Source of the DNA: Rhodocyclaceae bacterium
GTDB taxonomy: Bacteria; Pseudomonadota; Gammaproteobacteria; Burkholderiales; Rhodocyclaceae
NCBI GenBank assembly: GCA_030681195.1
Contig: JAUXXJ010000026.1
Location: forward strand, 62,001-126,000
Reading direction: 5' to 3'
Length of the DNA stretch: 64,000 bases
In this document: positions 7,162 to 17,268 of the stretch, piece after piece
Layout of the letters: the number at the start of each line of letters is the position of its first letter
How positions within the stretch are numbered: the first letter of the stretch is position 1
Made by a program: the position numbers and the translations under genes
The notes under the pieces: model-generated
Databases searched by the model: none
Seen by the model: only the letters and a program-made list of their open reading frames with translations
What the model was told of the DNA's origin: nothing

Positions 7162-8322
7162 TCATGATTGGAGCAGGGTGACGGCGAACCAGAAGGTGCT
7201 GCCTTGCCCCGGGATGCTGGCGACACCGATTTCGCCGCCCATGACCTGGGCCAGCCGCTTGCAGAGCGCCAGGCCGAGGCCGGTGCCGCCATATTGACGG
7301 GTCATCGAACCGTCTGCCTGAACAAACGGGGCAAAGATGCGTTCCCGATCCGCAGGGGCGATGCCGATGCCCGTGTCCTGAATCTCGAAGCGTAGCGCCA
7401 GGCTGCCGGCGCTGGTGCTGGTCTGAAGCACGCGCAGGGTGACACTGCCGGTGGCCGTGAATTTGATGGCATTGCCGAGCAGTTCGAGCAGAATCTGCTC
7501 CAGCCGCATCGGGTCACCCTGCAGCTGCTGTTCGGCGAGGCCGGCGGCGATTTCGACGTGGAGCGCGAGCCCCTTGGCGGCGGCCTGCGGGCTGATTTGC
7601 TGCTCGATATGCGCCAGCATCTCGCCCAGGTGAAAGCTTTCGTGCGCGAGTGTCAGGCGGGCCCCTTCGATGCGGGAAAAATCAAGCAGCTCGGTGATCA
7701 GGGACAGCAGCTTGACCGAGGATTGGTCAATGCGGGTCAGATGCTGCTTGAGCTTCGGGTCGGTGACGATCCGCAGGGCCAGCCCGGTAAATCCCATGAT
7801 GCCGTTCAGCGGTGTGCGCAGTTCGTGGCTCATGGTGGCGAGGAAGCTTGTCTTCGCCCGGTTGGCGGCTTCCGCAGCTTCCTTGGCGATCGACAGGGCG
7901 GCGGTACGGGTGGCCACCAGTTGTTCCAGATGTTCGCTTTGCGCCTTGAGGGTGAGATGGGTTTTGACGCGGGCGCGCACCACGGCCGGGTTGACCGGCT
8001 TGGTGATGAAATCGACGCCGCCGGCCTCGATGGCACGGGTTTCATCTTCCGGATCGGATTGCGCGGTGACGAAGATGATCGGAATGTGGGCAGTGACGGC
8101 GTTTGCCTTGAGTTGGCGGCAGACTTCCAGGCCATCCATCTCCGGCATCACCACATCCAGCAGGATCAGATCGGGCGGCGTGGCGCGGCAGAAGTCGAGT
8201 GCTTCCTGACCGCGGGTGGCCATGAACACTTCGTGGTCGGCATGGAAGATCTGGTAGAGCGTCTGGATGTTGATCGGCTGGTCATCCACCACCAGCAGAT
8301 GCGGATGTTCAGTCGGGCGCAT
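7162..8322 (-). CDS. Response-regulator/histidine-kinase hybrid (REC-HisKA-HATPase)
   Basis: 386 aa, cytosolic. The receiver domain occupies about residues 8-125 with the phospho-acceptor in [13 protein letters not shown] and a conserved Lys in FITKPVNP. A coiled linker leads to HisKA ([16 protein letters not shown]) and a HATPase with N, G1 and G2 boxes ([29 protein letters not shown]). Its start overlaps the end of the upstream 1225-aa kinase by 14 nt, so the two are co-translated and probably form one relay. The output is not evident from the sequence. Confidence 0.93.
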   Translation of the reverse strand: MRPTEHPHLLVVDDQPINIQTLYQIFHADHEVFMATRGQEALDFCRATPPDLILLDVVMPEMDGLEVCRQLKANAVTAHIPIIFVTAQSDPEDETRAIEAGGVDFITKPVNPAVVRARVKTHLTLKAQSEHLEQLVATRTAALSIAKEAAEAANRAKTSFLATMSHELRTPLNGIMGFTGLALRIVTDPKLKQHLTRIDQSSVKLLSLITELLDFSRIEGARLTLAHESFHLGEMLAHIEQQISPQAAAKGLALHVEIAAGLAEQQLQGDPMRLEQILLELLGNAIKFTATGSVTLRVLQTSTSAGSLALRFEIQDTGIGIAPADRERIFAPFVQADGSMTRQYGGTGLGLALCKRLAQVMGGEIGVASIPGQGSTFWFAVTLLQS

Positions 8323-11300
8323 GATTGATCAGGGTGAGCAGGTTGGCCACCTTTTCTCTGGCGGCAGAAAAGTTCAGGCTGGCAATGGCTTCGTCGAGGG
8401 CGGCGAGACCATCCCCCAGCAGGTTGCCGGCCTCGCGTTTCAGGCTGCCGTGCACATCGAGGGCGCGCAGGTTGTTTTTCGCCAGCAAACTGTCCAGTTC
8501 GGCCAGCAGCTCGCGCAGACGGGCCGGATCGGCCAGGGCCTCGGGGTTGGCATGCGGCGGATCAAAGCGGTCGGCCACGGTGTGCAGGATGGCAGTGACG
8601 CGGCCCAGCGTTTCTCGCAAGTTGGCAAGCAAGCTGTCGTCTTCGACGCGCTCGGTGCCGGCCTTGATACGGATTTCACTGTCTGCCGCCAGTCGGGCTA
8701 GTGTCGTGGCACCCAGCGTGGCGGCAAGGCCCTTGAGGGTGTGCAGTTCACGCGCCGCACCGACACGGTCGCCTTGCCGCAGGGCCTGCTCGACCCGGCT
8801 CATGATGGCATCCTGATCATGATCGAAATGCCGCGCCAGACTGGCGAAGAGGGGGCGATTGCCATCGAGCCGGGCCAGCGCGGCCGCCAGGTCGAAGCCA
8901 TCGATCAAGTCGGGTAGGGGCGCGTCGGCGGTAGTGGTCGGCTGCGTGACCGCTACGCGCTCGCCCCGGCAATGGTGCAGCAGGGTGGCGATCACTTCGT
9001 TGATGTCGATGGGCTTGCGAATATGGTCGATCATGCCGGCGGCAAGGCAGGTTTCCCGATCGGCCGGCATGGCATTCGCTGTCATGGCGATAATCGGCAG
9101 CGTCGCACCGAGTTCCTTGCGCAGGATGTGGGTGGCTTCGTAGCCATCCATCTCCGGCATCTGGATGTCCATCAGGATGGCATCGAAAGGGGGGTGCGTG
9201 GTGCTGAAGCTGGCGATGCCCTGGCGGCCATCATTGGCCACTTGCACCCAGGCGCCGGCATGGCTCAGCAGTTCCTGCGCCACCTGCTGGTTGAGCGGGT
9301 TGTCTTCCACCACGAGAATGCGCAGGCCGGCCAGCGGCCGGTCAGGGGCTGCTGCCGGTGGGGGAGCGTTTGTGCTGACCGATGCCCCACGGGTAGCCTG
9401 GGCGACGGCATCGAACAGCATCGATGGTGTTACCGGTTTGACCAGGAAGCCGTCCAGTGGGCTGGCCTGGCCATTGAGACGCTCACTCAGCAGATCGCGG
9501 CCGTGGGCGGTAATCATCAGGATGGCCGGGACATGTCCGGCGCCTTTGGCCGCGCGGATGTGCTGGACCGTCTCCCAGCCATCCATGCCGGGCATCAACC
9601 AGTCCACACAGAGAATGTCGAAGGGGCGACCGGCGGCGGCTTCCTGGCGCAGGAGTTCGATGGCCGCCGACCCGCTGTCGGCGGTGGTGATCTGCCAGCC
9701 GAAAGAACTGGCCATGCTGGCCAGGATGTCGCGGGCGGTGGCATTGTCATCGGTAATCAGCACGCGCAGTGTGCCGGCGGTTGCGGGGAGGGTTGCGTTG
9801 GTTGTCTCACGCTGCTCGCTGGCACGGGTTTCCGCGTCGCGGCCGAAGTCAAGCGTGAAATAAAAATGGCTGCCCTGGCCCGGCGTGCTTTCCGCCGCCA
9901 GTTTGCCGCCCATCAGATGCACCAGCCGCTGGCTGATGGCAAGGCCGAGGCCGGTGCCGCCATAACGGCGCGTGGTGGAGGTTTCCGCTTGCGTAAAGCC
10001 TTCGAACACCGCCTTCAGGCGGTCGGCAGGGATGCCGATGCCGGTATCGCGCACCGAGAATTCGATACGTATCGATTCCGGGCCGGCGTCGATCAGGCGC
10101 AAGGCGATGATGACCTCGCCGTGCTCGGTAAATTTAATGGCATTGCCGGCCAGATTGAGCAGCACCTGTTGCAGACGCAGACCGTCGCCGCGCATCACGC
10201 GCGGCACGTCGGGATCGAGTTGGAACAGGACCTCGACGGCCTTGTTATGCAGCGCTGCCGACAGGACTACCGAAAGATTACGCAGCAGGTCATCCAGCCG
10301 GAAGGGTGAGTTATCCATGGTCATTTTGCCGGCTTCGACCTTGGAAAAATCAAGGATGTCGTTGAGGATCGCCAGCAGCGATTGCGCAGCGCCCTGCGCC
10401 TTCTTGGCATAGTCAAGCTGGCGCGCATCCAGGGGGGTGTGTTGCAGCAGTTGCAGAAGGCCCAGCACGGCATTCATCGGCGTGCGGATTTCGTGGCTCA
10501 TGTTGGCGAGGAAGGCGCCCTTGGCGTGGCTGGCGGCTTCGGCTTCGGCCGTGCGGGTTTTGAGCGCCGTGTTGACGGTTTCGAGTTGCAACTGTGCCAG
10601 TTTGAGTTCGGTGATATCGCGGCTAATGCCGAAGATGCCAGCTACTGTCCGGCCGTCGTCGTCGAACAACGGCCACTTGCTGGTATTGACCCAGCCCTGG
10701 TTGCCTTGCTCATCGTAATAGGGGTCGATCTTGTTCAGCAGGGGCATGCCATTGCGAAAGATTGGCCGTTCCTCTTCCTCGTAGATGCTTGCCGTATCGG
10801 CCGGGAATACATCGCGATCATGCTTGCCTATCATGTCGCGCCAGCTGGTGTGGCCGGTGATGGTGGCCAGGGTCTGGCTGCAAAAGATCAAGCGGCCGTC
10901 CCGGTCCTTGAAATAAATGAAGTCGGAGGTGTTCTCAAGAAATTTGACGAAGTTCCGGTTGAGTGTCTCCAGTTCCTCGTGTTTTTCGCGCAGCGCCGCT
11001 TCGGCGCTTGCGGCTTGCCGTTCGAAGATGTTTCGGCGCCGTTGCAGCCAATACAGGCCGGGCAGGGTTGTCGCTGCCAGCAGTGCGACCAGCCCGCCGC
11101 GAAAGCGGGCTTCCTTCAGCCAGCCGGCGTAGAGCGCATCAAGGTCGCGGCCGACGGCGATCACCAGCGGCTTGTCCATGTGGAGTGCTGCCGGCTGGAT
11201 GGTGTGCTGCGCCAGCATGCGCTGCTCACCGGTGGTGAGGACGGTGCCGGTCAGCACGGTACTGGTCTGACCGCTTTCGCGATGACGAGTGAAGAACGAA

Positions 11301-11986
11301 TCAGGCTTGGCCAAATCGGCGCCGGCCAGATCCGGGCGCTCCGGCATCATCAGGAACAGGAGGCCGTCAGCGTGCCCCAGCGCGGCCCTCATATCCGGTG
11401 CATAGCGCACCGATTCGAGCAGGATCTTGAATTCATCGGGGTCGAGCGTAGCGGAAACGATCCCGGCGAATTCGCCCTGCGGCCCCGGCACCATGCGCAC
11501 TACGTTTAGGGTCCAGGCGCCGAGCGAGGTCTTGAATGGCGGGCTGATGTAGAAGGTATTCGGGTCGGGATTCTTCATGGCGGCCTGAAAATAGGCGCGC
11601 TCGCGAAAGTTGGTGCCGGGCGGGATGTCGGGACGACTGGCCGCACGGACGATACCCTCGGCATCGATGAGGGTCATGGTGCGCACGCCGGGCATGGCAT
11701 CGACGAAAGCTGTCAGGCGGCCACTGGCCCGCGCCATGCCATCCGCCTCCCCCGCCCACTGGGGCAGGCCCTCGCGGACGCTGAGCAGCGCACGATTGAT
11801 GGCACCAAGTTGGCGACTGAGGTTGTCGTGGACGACCTTGGCCTGCGCGGCCAGCCGCTCGCGCTCACGTTGGTCGATGCCTTGATGTTCGTCATAAAGC
11901 GACCAGCCAATGCTACCGGCCAACAGGAGGAGCGCGCTGACGAGCAGCGCCCATTCGATCAGGAAGGCGTTAGCGCGGTTTCGCAT
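8309..11986 (-). CDS. Hybrid sensor histidine kinase with Cache, PAS, two REC and Hpt domains
   Basis: 1225 aa. Order: membrane segment (about 8-28), periplasmic Cache-type domain (about 35-290, [23 protein letters not shown]), second membrane segment (about 300-318), PAS (about 345-465), HisKA ([16 protein letters not shown]), HATPase ([28 protein letters not shown]), receiver 1 ([12 protein letters not shown]), receiver 2 ([13 protein letters not shown]) and Hpt ([14 protein letters not shown]). This is a BarA/ArcB-like phosphorelay protein. The ligand of the Cache domain is unknown. It is co-transcribed with the following REC-kinase; a 24-bp repeat and the c-di-GMP gene lie upstream. Confidence 0.94.
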   Translation of the reverse strand: MRNRANAFLIEWALLVSALLLLAGSIGWSLYDEHQGIDQRERERLAAQAKVVHDNLSRQLGAINRALLSVREGLPQWAGEADGMARASGRLTAFVDAMPGVRTMTLIDAEGIVRAASRPDIPPGTNFRERAYFQAAMKNPDPNTFYISPPFKTSLGAWTLNVVRMVPGPQGEFAGIVSATLDPDEFKILLESVRYAPDMRAALGHADGLLFLMMPERPDLAGADLAKPDSFFTRHRESGQTSTVLTGTVLTTGEQRMLAQHTIQPAALHMDKPLVIAVGRDLDALYAGWLKEARFRGGLVALLAATTLPGLYWLQRRRNIFERQAASAEAALREKHEELETLNRNFVKFLENTSDFIYFKDRDGRLIFCSQTLATITGHTSWRDMIGKHDRDVFPADTASIYEEEERPIFRNGMPLLNKIDPYYDEQGNQGWVNTSKWPLFDDDGRTVAGIFGISRDITELKLAQLQLETVNTALKTRTAEAEAASHAKGAFLANMSHEIRTPMNAVLGLLQLLQHTPLDARQLDYAKKAQGAAQSLLAILNDILDFSKVEAGKMTMDNSPFRLDDLLRNLSVVLSAALHNKAVEVLFQLDPDVPRVMRGDGLRLQQVLLNLAGNAIKFTEHGEVIIALRLIDAGPESIRIEFSVRDTGIGIPADRLKAVFEGFTQAETSTTRRYGGTGLGLAISQRLVHLMGGKLAAESTPGQGSHFYFTLDFGRDAETRASEQRETTNATLPATAGTLRVLITDDNATARDILASMASSFGWQITTADSGSAAIELLRQEAAAGRPFDILCVDWLMPGMDGWETVQHIRAAKGAGHVPAILMITAHGRDLLSERLNGQASPLDGFLVKPVTPSMLFDAVAQATRGASVSTNAPPPAAAPDRPLAGLRILVVEDNPLNQQVAQELLSHAGAWVQVANDGRQGIASFSTTHPPFDAILMDIQMPEMDGYEATHILRKELGATLPIIAMTANAMPADRETCLAAGMIDHIRKPIDINEVIATLLHHCRGERVAVTQPTTTADAPLPDLIDGFDLAAALARLDGNRPLFASLARHFDHDQDAIMSRVEQALRQGDRVGAARELHTLKGLAATLGATTLARLAADSEIRIKAGTERVEDDSLLANLRETLGRVTAILHTVADRFDPPHANPEALADPARLRELLAELDSLLAKNNLRALDVHGSLKREAGNLLGDGLAALDEAIASLNFSAAREKVANLLTLINHAPD

Positions 11987-12059
11987 CTGAAGCGGGGGGT
12001 GTGGCTGGCATCGGGCATTGTTTGATTATGCCCTAATGCATAGGAAAGTAGCTTGTTAT

Positions 12060-12083
12060 GCCGTCCCGCCAGCGCCGACTTTT
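12060..12083 (+). repeat. 24-bp dispersed repeat, copy 3 (perfect consensus)
   Basis: Perfect copy 26 bp after the stop codon of the GGDEF-EAL gene. CGACTTTT at its end pairs with AAAAGTCG at 12091-12098 to form an 8-bp stem. Confidence 0.9.
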
Positions 12084-12108
12084 GACGCAAAAAGTCGCCG
12101 CATGGCGG

Positions 12109-15100
12109 CTAATGGGGGGCGGGTGGTGTGGGCGCGTGCTCCGCCCATAGCTCGGTGGTGCCGAGGTTGGCAATGCGTGGCCGGCTGCGGATGAATTCCC
12201 CGGCGGCCTTGGCGGGTAGAGGTTTGCTGATCAGGTAGCCCTGGATTTTTTCGCAGCCGATCGAGAGCAGGTATTTGAGCTGCGCCTCGGTTTCGACGCC
12301 TTCGGCGACGACATCCAGTCCGAGCCGGTGGGCCAGCAGCACGGTGACGTCGCAGATGTCGGCGTCGTGCGGATCGGTCTCGATATCCTTGACGAAGGAG
12401 CGGTCGATCTTCAGCGTGTTGATCGGGAACATCTTGAGGTAGGACATCGAGGAATAGCCGGTGCCGAAGTCGTCGATGGACAAGGAAATCTGATTGCGTG
12501 ACAGTACGCGCATCATCGTCACGGCCTGATCCGGCGCCTGCATGGTCATCGACTCGGTGATTTCCAGATCAAGCGAGTGGGGCGGCAGGCCGGCATGTTC
12601 GATGATGGCGCTGATGCGCACCGGCAGTCCCGGGTTGGAAAACTGGGCGGCCGAGAGGTTGATCGACATCTTGATTTCGTCAAGACCCATGCGGCGCCAT
12701 TCGGCCAGTTGCTGGGCCGCTTCGACCATCACCCAGTCGCCGATCTGTTCGATCAGGCCGCTTTCCTCGGCAATCGGCAGGAACTCCAGCGGCGGGACGA
12801 GGCCACGTTCAGGGTGTTGCCAGCGCAATAGCGCTTCGACGCCGCATAGACGGCCGGTACGCAGGTCGAGCTGGGGCTGGTAGTGAAGCACGAACTCCCG
12901 GTTGTGAATGGCCTTGCGCAGGTCGGATTCGATCGACAGGCGTTGCACGGCGGCTTCCTGAATCTTTTCTTCGAAGAACTGGTAGTTGCCACGGCCGCGT
13001 GCCTTGGCGTGATACATCGCGGCATCGGCTTTTTGTAGCAGGTCGTGCGTCTCGGTCGCATCGGTGGGGTAGATGCAGATGCCGATGCTGGTCGAGGTGC
13101 GCAACTCATGTTCTTCGAGCCGGCAGGTTTCGGCGAGGGCAAACAGAATTTTGTCGGCGACATGGGCGGCATCGGCGGGCGATTCGATGTCGGGCAGGAT
13201 GATGACAAATTCGTCACCCCCCAGTCGGGCCACCAAATCGCTCTGGCGGACGGCATGGACGAGACGCTTGGCGACTTGTATCAGCAACTGGTCGCCGACA
13301 TGGTGGCCGAGCGAATCGTTGATGCCCTTGAAATTGTCGAGGTCGAGCAGCATCAGCGCAAATGGCTGGTTGTTGCGTGCGCTCAGGCGTACCGCTTGCG
13401 CCAGTTGTTCGCTAAGGTTGCTGCGGTTGGCCAGCCCGGTCAGCTGGTCGTAGAAGGCCAGCGACTCGATCTTGGCTTCCGCCTTCTTGCGCTCGGAGAT
13501 ATCCTGCTGGGTGCCGATGTAATGGGTGATCTCACCCTTTTCGTTCTTGACGGTGGAAATGGTCAGCCACTTGGGATAGACCTCGCCGTTCTTGCGTTGG
13601 TCCCAGATCTCGCCTTGCCAGCTGCCGGTGCGGACGATGCTCTGCCACATGTCCCGATAGAAGTCGTCATCGTGCCGATCCGACTTGAACATGCGCGGCG
13701 TCTTGCCAATCAGTTCCTCGGCGGCATAACCGGTTGTTTCGGTAAAGGCGCGATTGACGCGCAGGATGACATTGTTGGCATCGGTGATGATCACGCTTTC
13801 CTGGGATTCGAAGGCTGCCGCTGCCACCCGCAACTGTTCTTCGGTGTCCTTGCGTTCGGTGATGTTGGTGTACACCCAAATGCTGGGGGACTCGAGCACT
13901 TTGGCGGGATCGAGCGGCCGCCCGGTCTGGATCACCCAGAGGCGCTTGCCATCCTGGCGGCACATCTCGGTTTCGAATTCGGCGACGCCTTGCTGCGCCA
14001 GCAAACCATAACCGGTCCACCCGGCAGCTTCAAAGTGCTCACGCGAGCAATAAAGAATCTCTGTGGACTGGCCCGTCAGATCAGCGGGACTGGCAAAGCC
14101 GAACATGTCGGCGAGGTGCTGGTTGCATTTGAGAATGCGGCGGTTTTGCAGCAGCAGGATGCCCACATGGGCATTGTCGAAGATCAGCCGCTGCTCATCG
14201 AGCAGAGTCTTGAAGTTGTCTTCCGAGGTGCGTAAGGATTTGAGCGTTTGCGACAGTGCCTGCGTGCGATTGGCCACCTGGCGGCGCAATATCCAGCTGA
14301 TGGCGAGCAACACGCTCGTCAGGAGCGTCAATCCCAGCAGGCTATACAGGATGGGCCACTTGTAACGATCCCAGGTACTGGCCTGCAGGCGTTCGCCCAG
14401 CCAGCGGACCTCGATGGCCCGACGCTCTTCCGGCGTGATCTTTGCGAAGCCGGCGGCAACGACCTGCTGCAGATCAGCCCGGTCTTTGGCGACGGCCCAG
14501 TGAAATTCGCCGACGTACAGCGCAGCCGTGTGGCGGAACTGTTCTGCCGCACCGTGGCGATGGAAAAAGTAGGCGGCCGGCGGTTTGTCGATGCACAGCA
14601 CGCGTACTTCCTGGCGGATGGCGGCTTGCACCTGGGCTTCATAGCTGGCGTAGCGTTTCAGATCGGTGATGCCGCGCGCGTTCAGATATTCGATACAGGC
14701 ATCGCCTTCCTTGACACCAATCGTAAAGCCGCGCGCCGATTCGCTATCGGTAATGCCACTGATGTGATGATCGAAGAACAGCGCGACCTCGATCGAGGCA
14801 TAGGGTGCCGAAAATGCGTAGATCTTCAGCCGTTCCGGGGTCTGGAAAATCGTGTCGATTACATCGGCCTGACCGTTTTCCATCGTGGCGCGTGCCTTGC
14901 CCCAACTCATCGGCTGAAAATCGACCCGGATGCCGGTGCGTTGTTCCCACAGCGCCCACAGATCCTTCAGCAGTCCTTGTGGCTGATGATTGGCATCGCG
15001 GAAGGTGTAAGGGGGGTAGTTGTCATCCAGCACCACCCGGATTTGCTCGGGAGGAGCAGCATCGGCCTGAGCCCCGAATCCGGTCAGCAACAGTGCAAGA

Positions 15101-15138
15101 GCAAAAATCAGATGACGCAGGGGCGCAGAGAGCGACAT
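12109..15138 (-). CDS. SBP-PAS-GGDEF-EAL cyclic-di-GMP protein
   Basis: 1009 aa. Signal sequence (about 1-27); periplasmic solute-binding-protein family 3 domain (about 30-260, IRVVLDDNYPPYTF) as in HisJ-type receptors; membrane segment (about 270-292); two PAS domains (about 315-425 and 440-550); GGDEF (ARLGGDEFVIILPD near residue 641) with an RxxD inhibitory site (RQSD) five residues before; EAL near residue 768 (GVEALLRW), with AEGVET near the end. Both active motifs are intact, so synthesis and breakdown are both possible. The periplasmic domain suggests regulation by an amino acid or similar small ligand. Confidence 0.94.
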   Translation of the reverse strand: MSLSAPLRHLIFALALLLTGFGAQADAAPPEQIRVVLDDNYPPYTFRDANHQPQGLLKDLWALWEQRTGIRVDFQPMSWGKARATMENGQADVIDTIFQTPERLKIYAFSAPYASIEVALFFDHHISGITDSESARGFTIGVKEGDACIEYLNARGITDLKRYASYEAQVQAAIRQEVRVLCIDKPPAAYFFHRHGAAEQFRHTAALYVGEFHWAVAKDRADLQQVVAAGFAKITPEERRAIEVRWLGERLQASTWDRYKWPILYSLLGLTLLTSVLLAISWILRRQVANRTQALSQTLKSLRTSEDNFKTLLDEQRLIFDNAHVGILLLQNRRILKCNQHLADMFGFASPADLTGQSTEILYCSREHFEAAGWTGYGLLAQQGVAEFETEMCRQDGKRLWVIQTGRPLDPAKVLESPSIWVYTNITERKDTEEQLRVAAAAFESQESVIITDANNVILRVNRAFTETTGYAAEELIGKTPRMFKSDRHDDDFYRDMWQSIVRTGSWQGEIWDQRKNGEVYPKWLTISTVKNEKGEITHYIGTQQDISERKKAEAKIESLAFYDQLTGLANRSNLSEQLAQAVRLSARNNQPFALMLLDLDNFKGINDSLGHHVGDQLLIQVAKRLVHAVRQSDLVARLGGDEFVIILPDIESPADAAHVADKILFALAETCRLEEHELRTSTSIGICIYPTDATETHDLLQKADAAMYHAKARGRGNYQFFEEKIQEAAVQRLSIESDLRKAIHNREFVLHYQPQLDLRTGRLCGVEALLRWQHPERGLVPPLEFLPIAEESGLIEQIGDWVMVEAAQQLAEWRRMGLDEIKMSINLSAAQFSNPGLPVRISAIIEHAGLPPHSLDLEITESMTMQAPDQAVTMMRVLSRNQISLSIDDFGTGYSSMSYLKMFPINTLKIDRSFVKDIETDPHDADICDVTVLLAHRLGLDVVAEGVETEAQLKYLLSIGCEKIQGYLISKPLPAKAAGEFIRSRPRIANLGTTELWAEHAPTPPAPH

Positions 15139-15222
15139 GGGCCGGGTGGCAGGTTGAGCAGGTGCCCATCATATTACTTTTTGCCAGTTTTCCGTGCCCA
15201 TTTCTGTCGGGCGTCGCCATCT

Positions 15223-15246
15223 GCCGTCTTGCCAGCGCCGACTTTT
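15223..15246 (+). repeat. 24-bp dispersed repeat, copy 4 (2 mismatches)
   Basis: Copy reading GCCGTCTTGCC then AGCGCCGACTTTT, in the divergent gap between the GGDEF-EAL gene and the S4-domain gene. No matching hairpin arm follows. Confidence 0.85.
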
Positions 15247-15302
15247 TGTATCCCGAAGGTGATGGAACTTAAAATGCAGGCTATCCCATACGGAACCAAC
15301 CC

Positions 15303-15533
15303 ATGAACCAACAGAGCTTTCAACTCGACAAGCCCTTCATCGAGTTACATGCGCTCCTCAAGCTGCTCGCCATTGCGTCATCGGGTGGCGCGGCCAAAAT
15401 CATGATTGCTGCTGGCGAGGTGCGCGTCGATGGTCAGGTCGAAACGCGCAAGGCGTGCAAGATTCGCGGCGGCCAAGTCGTGCGTGTCGCCGATGAAGAG
15501 GTGCAAGTGGTTTCGGCCGATCGCCCGGTCTGA
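15303..15533 (+). CDS. S4-domain RNA-binding protein (YbcJ-like)
   Basis: 76 aa, nearly all one S4 fold: FIELHALLKLLAIASSGGAAKIMIAAGEVRVDGQVETRKACKIRGGQVV matches the alpha-L RNA-binding motif of the YbcJ/RluB-like family. It probably binds structured RNA; the target is unknown. The gene stands alone between a c-di-GMP gene and the convergent aceA. Confidence 0.9.
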   Translation: MNQQSFQLDKPFIELHALLKLLAIASSGGAAKIMIAAGEVRVDGQVETRKACKIRGGQVVRVADEEVQVVSADRPV

Positions 15534-15543
15534 AAATGAAAAA

Positions 15544-15567
15544 ACCCCACCGGTTTCCCGGCGGGGT
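15544..15567 (-). terminator. Intrinsic terminator of aceA
   Basis: On the minus strand ACCCCGCCGG and CCGGTGGGGT form a GC-rich stem around a short loop, followed by six T (plus-strand A run at 15538-15543). It lies about 50 nt after the aceA stop. Confidence 0.85.
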
Positions 15568-15619
15568 CCGCTGAACAACACAGCGCTCCACTCCCTCTGT
15601 GTCGAGGGTCTGTGTCAAA

Positions 15620-16930
15620 TCAGTGGAATTGCTCCTCTTCCGTCGAGCCGGTCAGCGCCTTGACGCTGGACGAACCACCCTGGATCACCGTGGTGACGTC
15701 GTCGAAGTAACCGACGCCGACTTCCTGCTGGTGCGAGACGAAGGTGTAACCCTTGTCGCGCGCGGCGAACTCGGGCTCCTGCACCATATTCACATAGTGC
15801 TTCATGCCTTCGCCGTTGGCATAAGCCTGGGCGAACTGGAAGGTGTTGTACCAGTTGATATGGATGCCGGCCAGCGTGATGAACTGGTACTTGTAGCCCA
15901 ACGCGGAGAGTTCGTCCTGGAACGAGGCGATCTGTTTGTCGTTGAGGTTCTTCTTCCAGTTGAACGAGGGCGAGCAGTTGTAGGACAGCAGCTTGCCCGG
16001 GCACTCCTTGAGCACAGCCTGGGCGAACTCGCGGGCGAAGCCGATATCCGGCACGCCGGTTTCGCACCACACCAGATCCGCATAGGGAGCGTAGGCAACG
16101 CCACGGCTGATCGACTGCTCCAGACCGTTCTTGACGCGGTAGAAGCCTTCCTGGGTACGCTCGCCGGTGATGAAGGGCTTGTCGTTGGCGTCGTAGTCGG
16201 AGGTGATCAGGTTGGCGGCCTCGGCATCGGTGCGCGCCAGCACGATGGTGGGCACGCCCATCACGTCGGCTGCGAAACGGGCAGCGATCAGCTTCTCGAC
16301 CGCTTCACGGGTCGGCACCAGCACCTTGCCACCCATGTGGCCACACTTCTTGACGGCGGCGAGCTGGTCTTCGAAGTGCACCCCGGCAGCACCGGCGGTG
16401 ATCATGTTCTTCATCAGTTCGAAGGCGTTCAGTACGCCGCCGAAGCCGGCTTCCGCATCCGCCACGATCGGCAGGAAGAAATCGACATAGTCCTTGTCAC
16501 CGGGGTTGATGTTGCGGCCCCACTGGATTTCGTCAGCGCGCTTGAAGGTGTTGTTGATGCGACGCACCATGGTCGGGACGGAATCGTAGGCGTAGAGCGA
16601 TTGGTCCGGGTACATGGTTTCGGAGGTGTTGCCGTCGGCGGCAACTTGCCAGCCCGACAGATAAACGGCCTCCAGGCCGGCCTTGGCTTGCTGCATCGCC
16701 TGACCGGCGGTGATAGCGCCGAAGGCGTTGACGTAACCCTTCTTGGCGCCGCCATTGACGAGTGCCCAGAGCTTCTCGGCACCGCGCTTGGCGAGGGTGT
16801 GCTCGATCTGGATGGAGCCGCGCAGGCGGACGACGTCTTCGGCGGAGTAGCCGCGCTTGACGCCTTTCCAGCGGGGATTGGTGGCCCAGTCTTTTTCCAG
16901 GGCAGCGATTTGGGCTTTGCGATCGGTCAT
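15620..16930 (-). CDS. aceA: Isocitrate lyase
   Basis: 436 aa. It cleaves isocitrate to succinate and glyoxylate, the entry step of the glyoxylate shunt. The catalytic [11 protein letters not shown] loop, [36 protein letters not shown] and the C-terminal [28 protein letters not shown] are typical of the ICL family. Translation starts at the ATG at 16930, with GAGAGGACC upstream. A clear promoter and a 16-bp perfect palindrome precede it. aceB, icd, a monomeric IDH and aceK are all within 21 kb but are not in one operon. Confidence 0.98.
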   Translation of the reverse strand: MTDRKAQIAALEKDWATNPRWKGVKRGYSAEDVVRLRGSIQIEHTLAKRGAEKLWALVNGGAKKGYVNAFGAITAGQAMQQAKAGLEAVYLSGWQVAADGNTSETMYPDQSLYAYDSVPTMVRRINNTFKRADEIQWGRNINPGDKDYVDFFLPIVADAEAGFGGVLNAFELMKNMITAGAAGVHFEDQLAAVKKCGHMGGKVLVPTREAVEKLIAARFAADVMGVPTIVLARTDAEAANLITSDYDANDKPFITGERTQEGFYRVKNGLEQSISRGVAYAPYADLVWCETGVPDIGFAREFAQAVLKECPGKLLSYNCSPSFNWKKNLNDKQIASFQDELSALGYKYQFITLAGIHINWYNTFQFAQAYANGEGMKHYVNMVQEPEFAARDKGYTFVSHQQEVGVGYFDDVTTVIQGGSSSVKALTGSTEEEQFH

Positions 16931-16989
16931 GGTCAGGTCCTCTCGGTAAATGTTCGGGGAATGGATGGTTGGGTGAAGTGATGGGTCTC

Positions 16990-17035
16990 AGTATATTGAG
17001 TTTTTTGCAAAGCAACAAGTGTCTTATATAAGACA
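16990..17035 (-). promoter_or_regulatory. aceA promoter with a 16-bp palindromic operator
   Basis: Minus-strand -35 TTGTTG (17013-17018), 17-bp spacer and -10 TATACT (16990-16995). A perfect palindrome, TGTCTTATATAAGACA (17020-17035), abuts the -35 on its upstream side. A degenerate copy precedes aceB. The 338-bp gap 16931-17268 also holds repeat copy 5 and a leader hairpin of rhlE. Confidence 0.75.
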
Positions 17036-17070
17036 TATGTTAGAAAATTGTGATGGGCCGATAAATTAAG

Positions 17071-17094
17071 AAAAGTCGGCGATGGCGGGACGGC
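17071..17094 (-). repeat. 24-bp dispersed repeat, copy 5 (1 mismatch)
   Basis: Reverse-oriented copy (AAAAGTCGGCGAT then GGCGGGACGGC) in the divergent gap between aceA and rhlE, 36 bp beyond the aceA palindrome. Confidence 0.88.
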
Positions 17095-17221
17095 AGGCGT
17101 AAGGAGGATGCTAGACTGCGCGCCTCGTTCCTGCCTCAGTCTGCGGGAAAGATGAGCGCACCTCCGCGCTTCCGGTATTCCCCGGCCTTGTTTTCCCCCA
17201 CTGTGTTTCTGCCTAGACTGG

Positions 17222-17240
17222 TTCGTGCCCTAAGCACGAA
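17222..17240 (+). promoter_or_regulatory. Hairpin in the rhlE leader
   Basis: TTCGTGC (17222-17228) and GCACGAA (17234-17240) form a perfect 7-bp stem with a 5-nt loop, ending 28 nt before the rhlE ATG. No T tract follows, so it is a possible leader structure rather than a terminator. Confidence 0.5.
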
Positions 17241-17268
17241 GGCCGATTCCGTTCTAGGAGCTTCACCC

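Noticed and set aside
9660..9690. Palindromic GCCGCCGACC/GTCGGCGG-like run in the hybrid kinase
   Set aside because: Shares only a short GC-rich core with the repeat and has no T tract.
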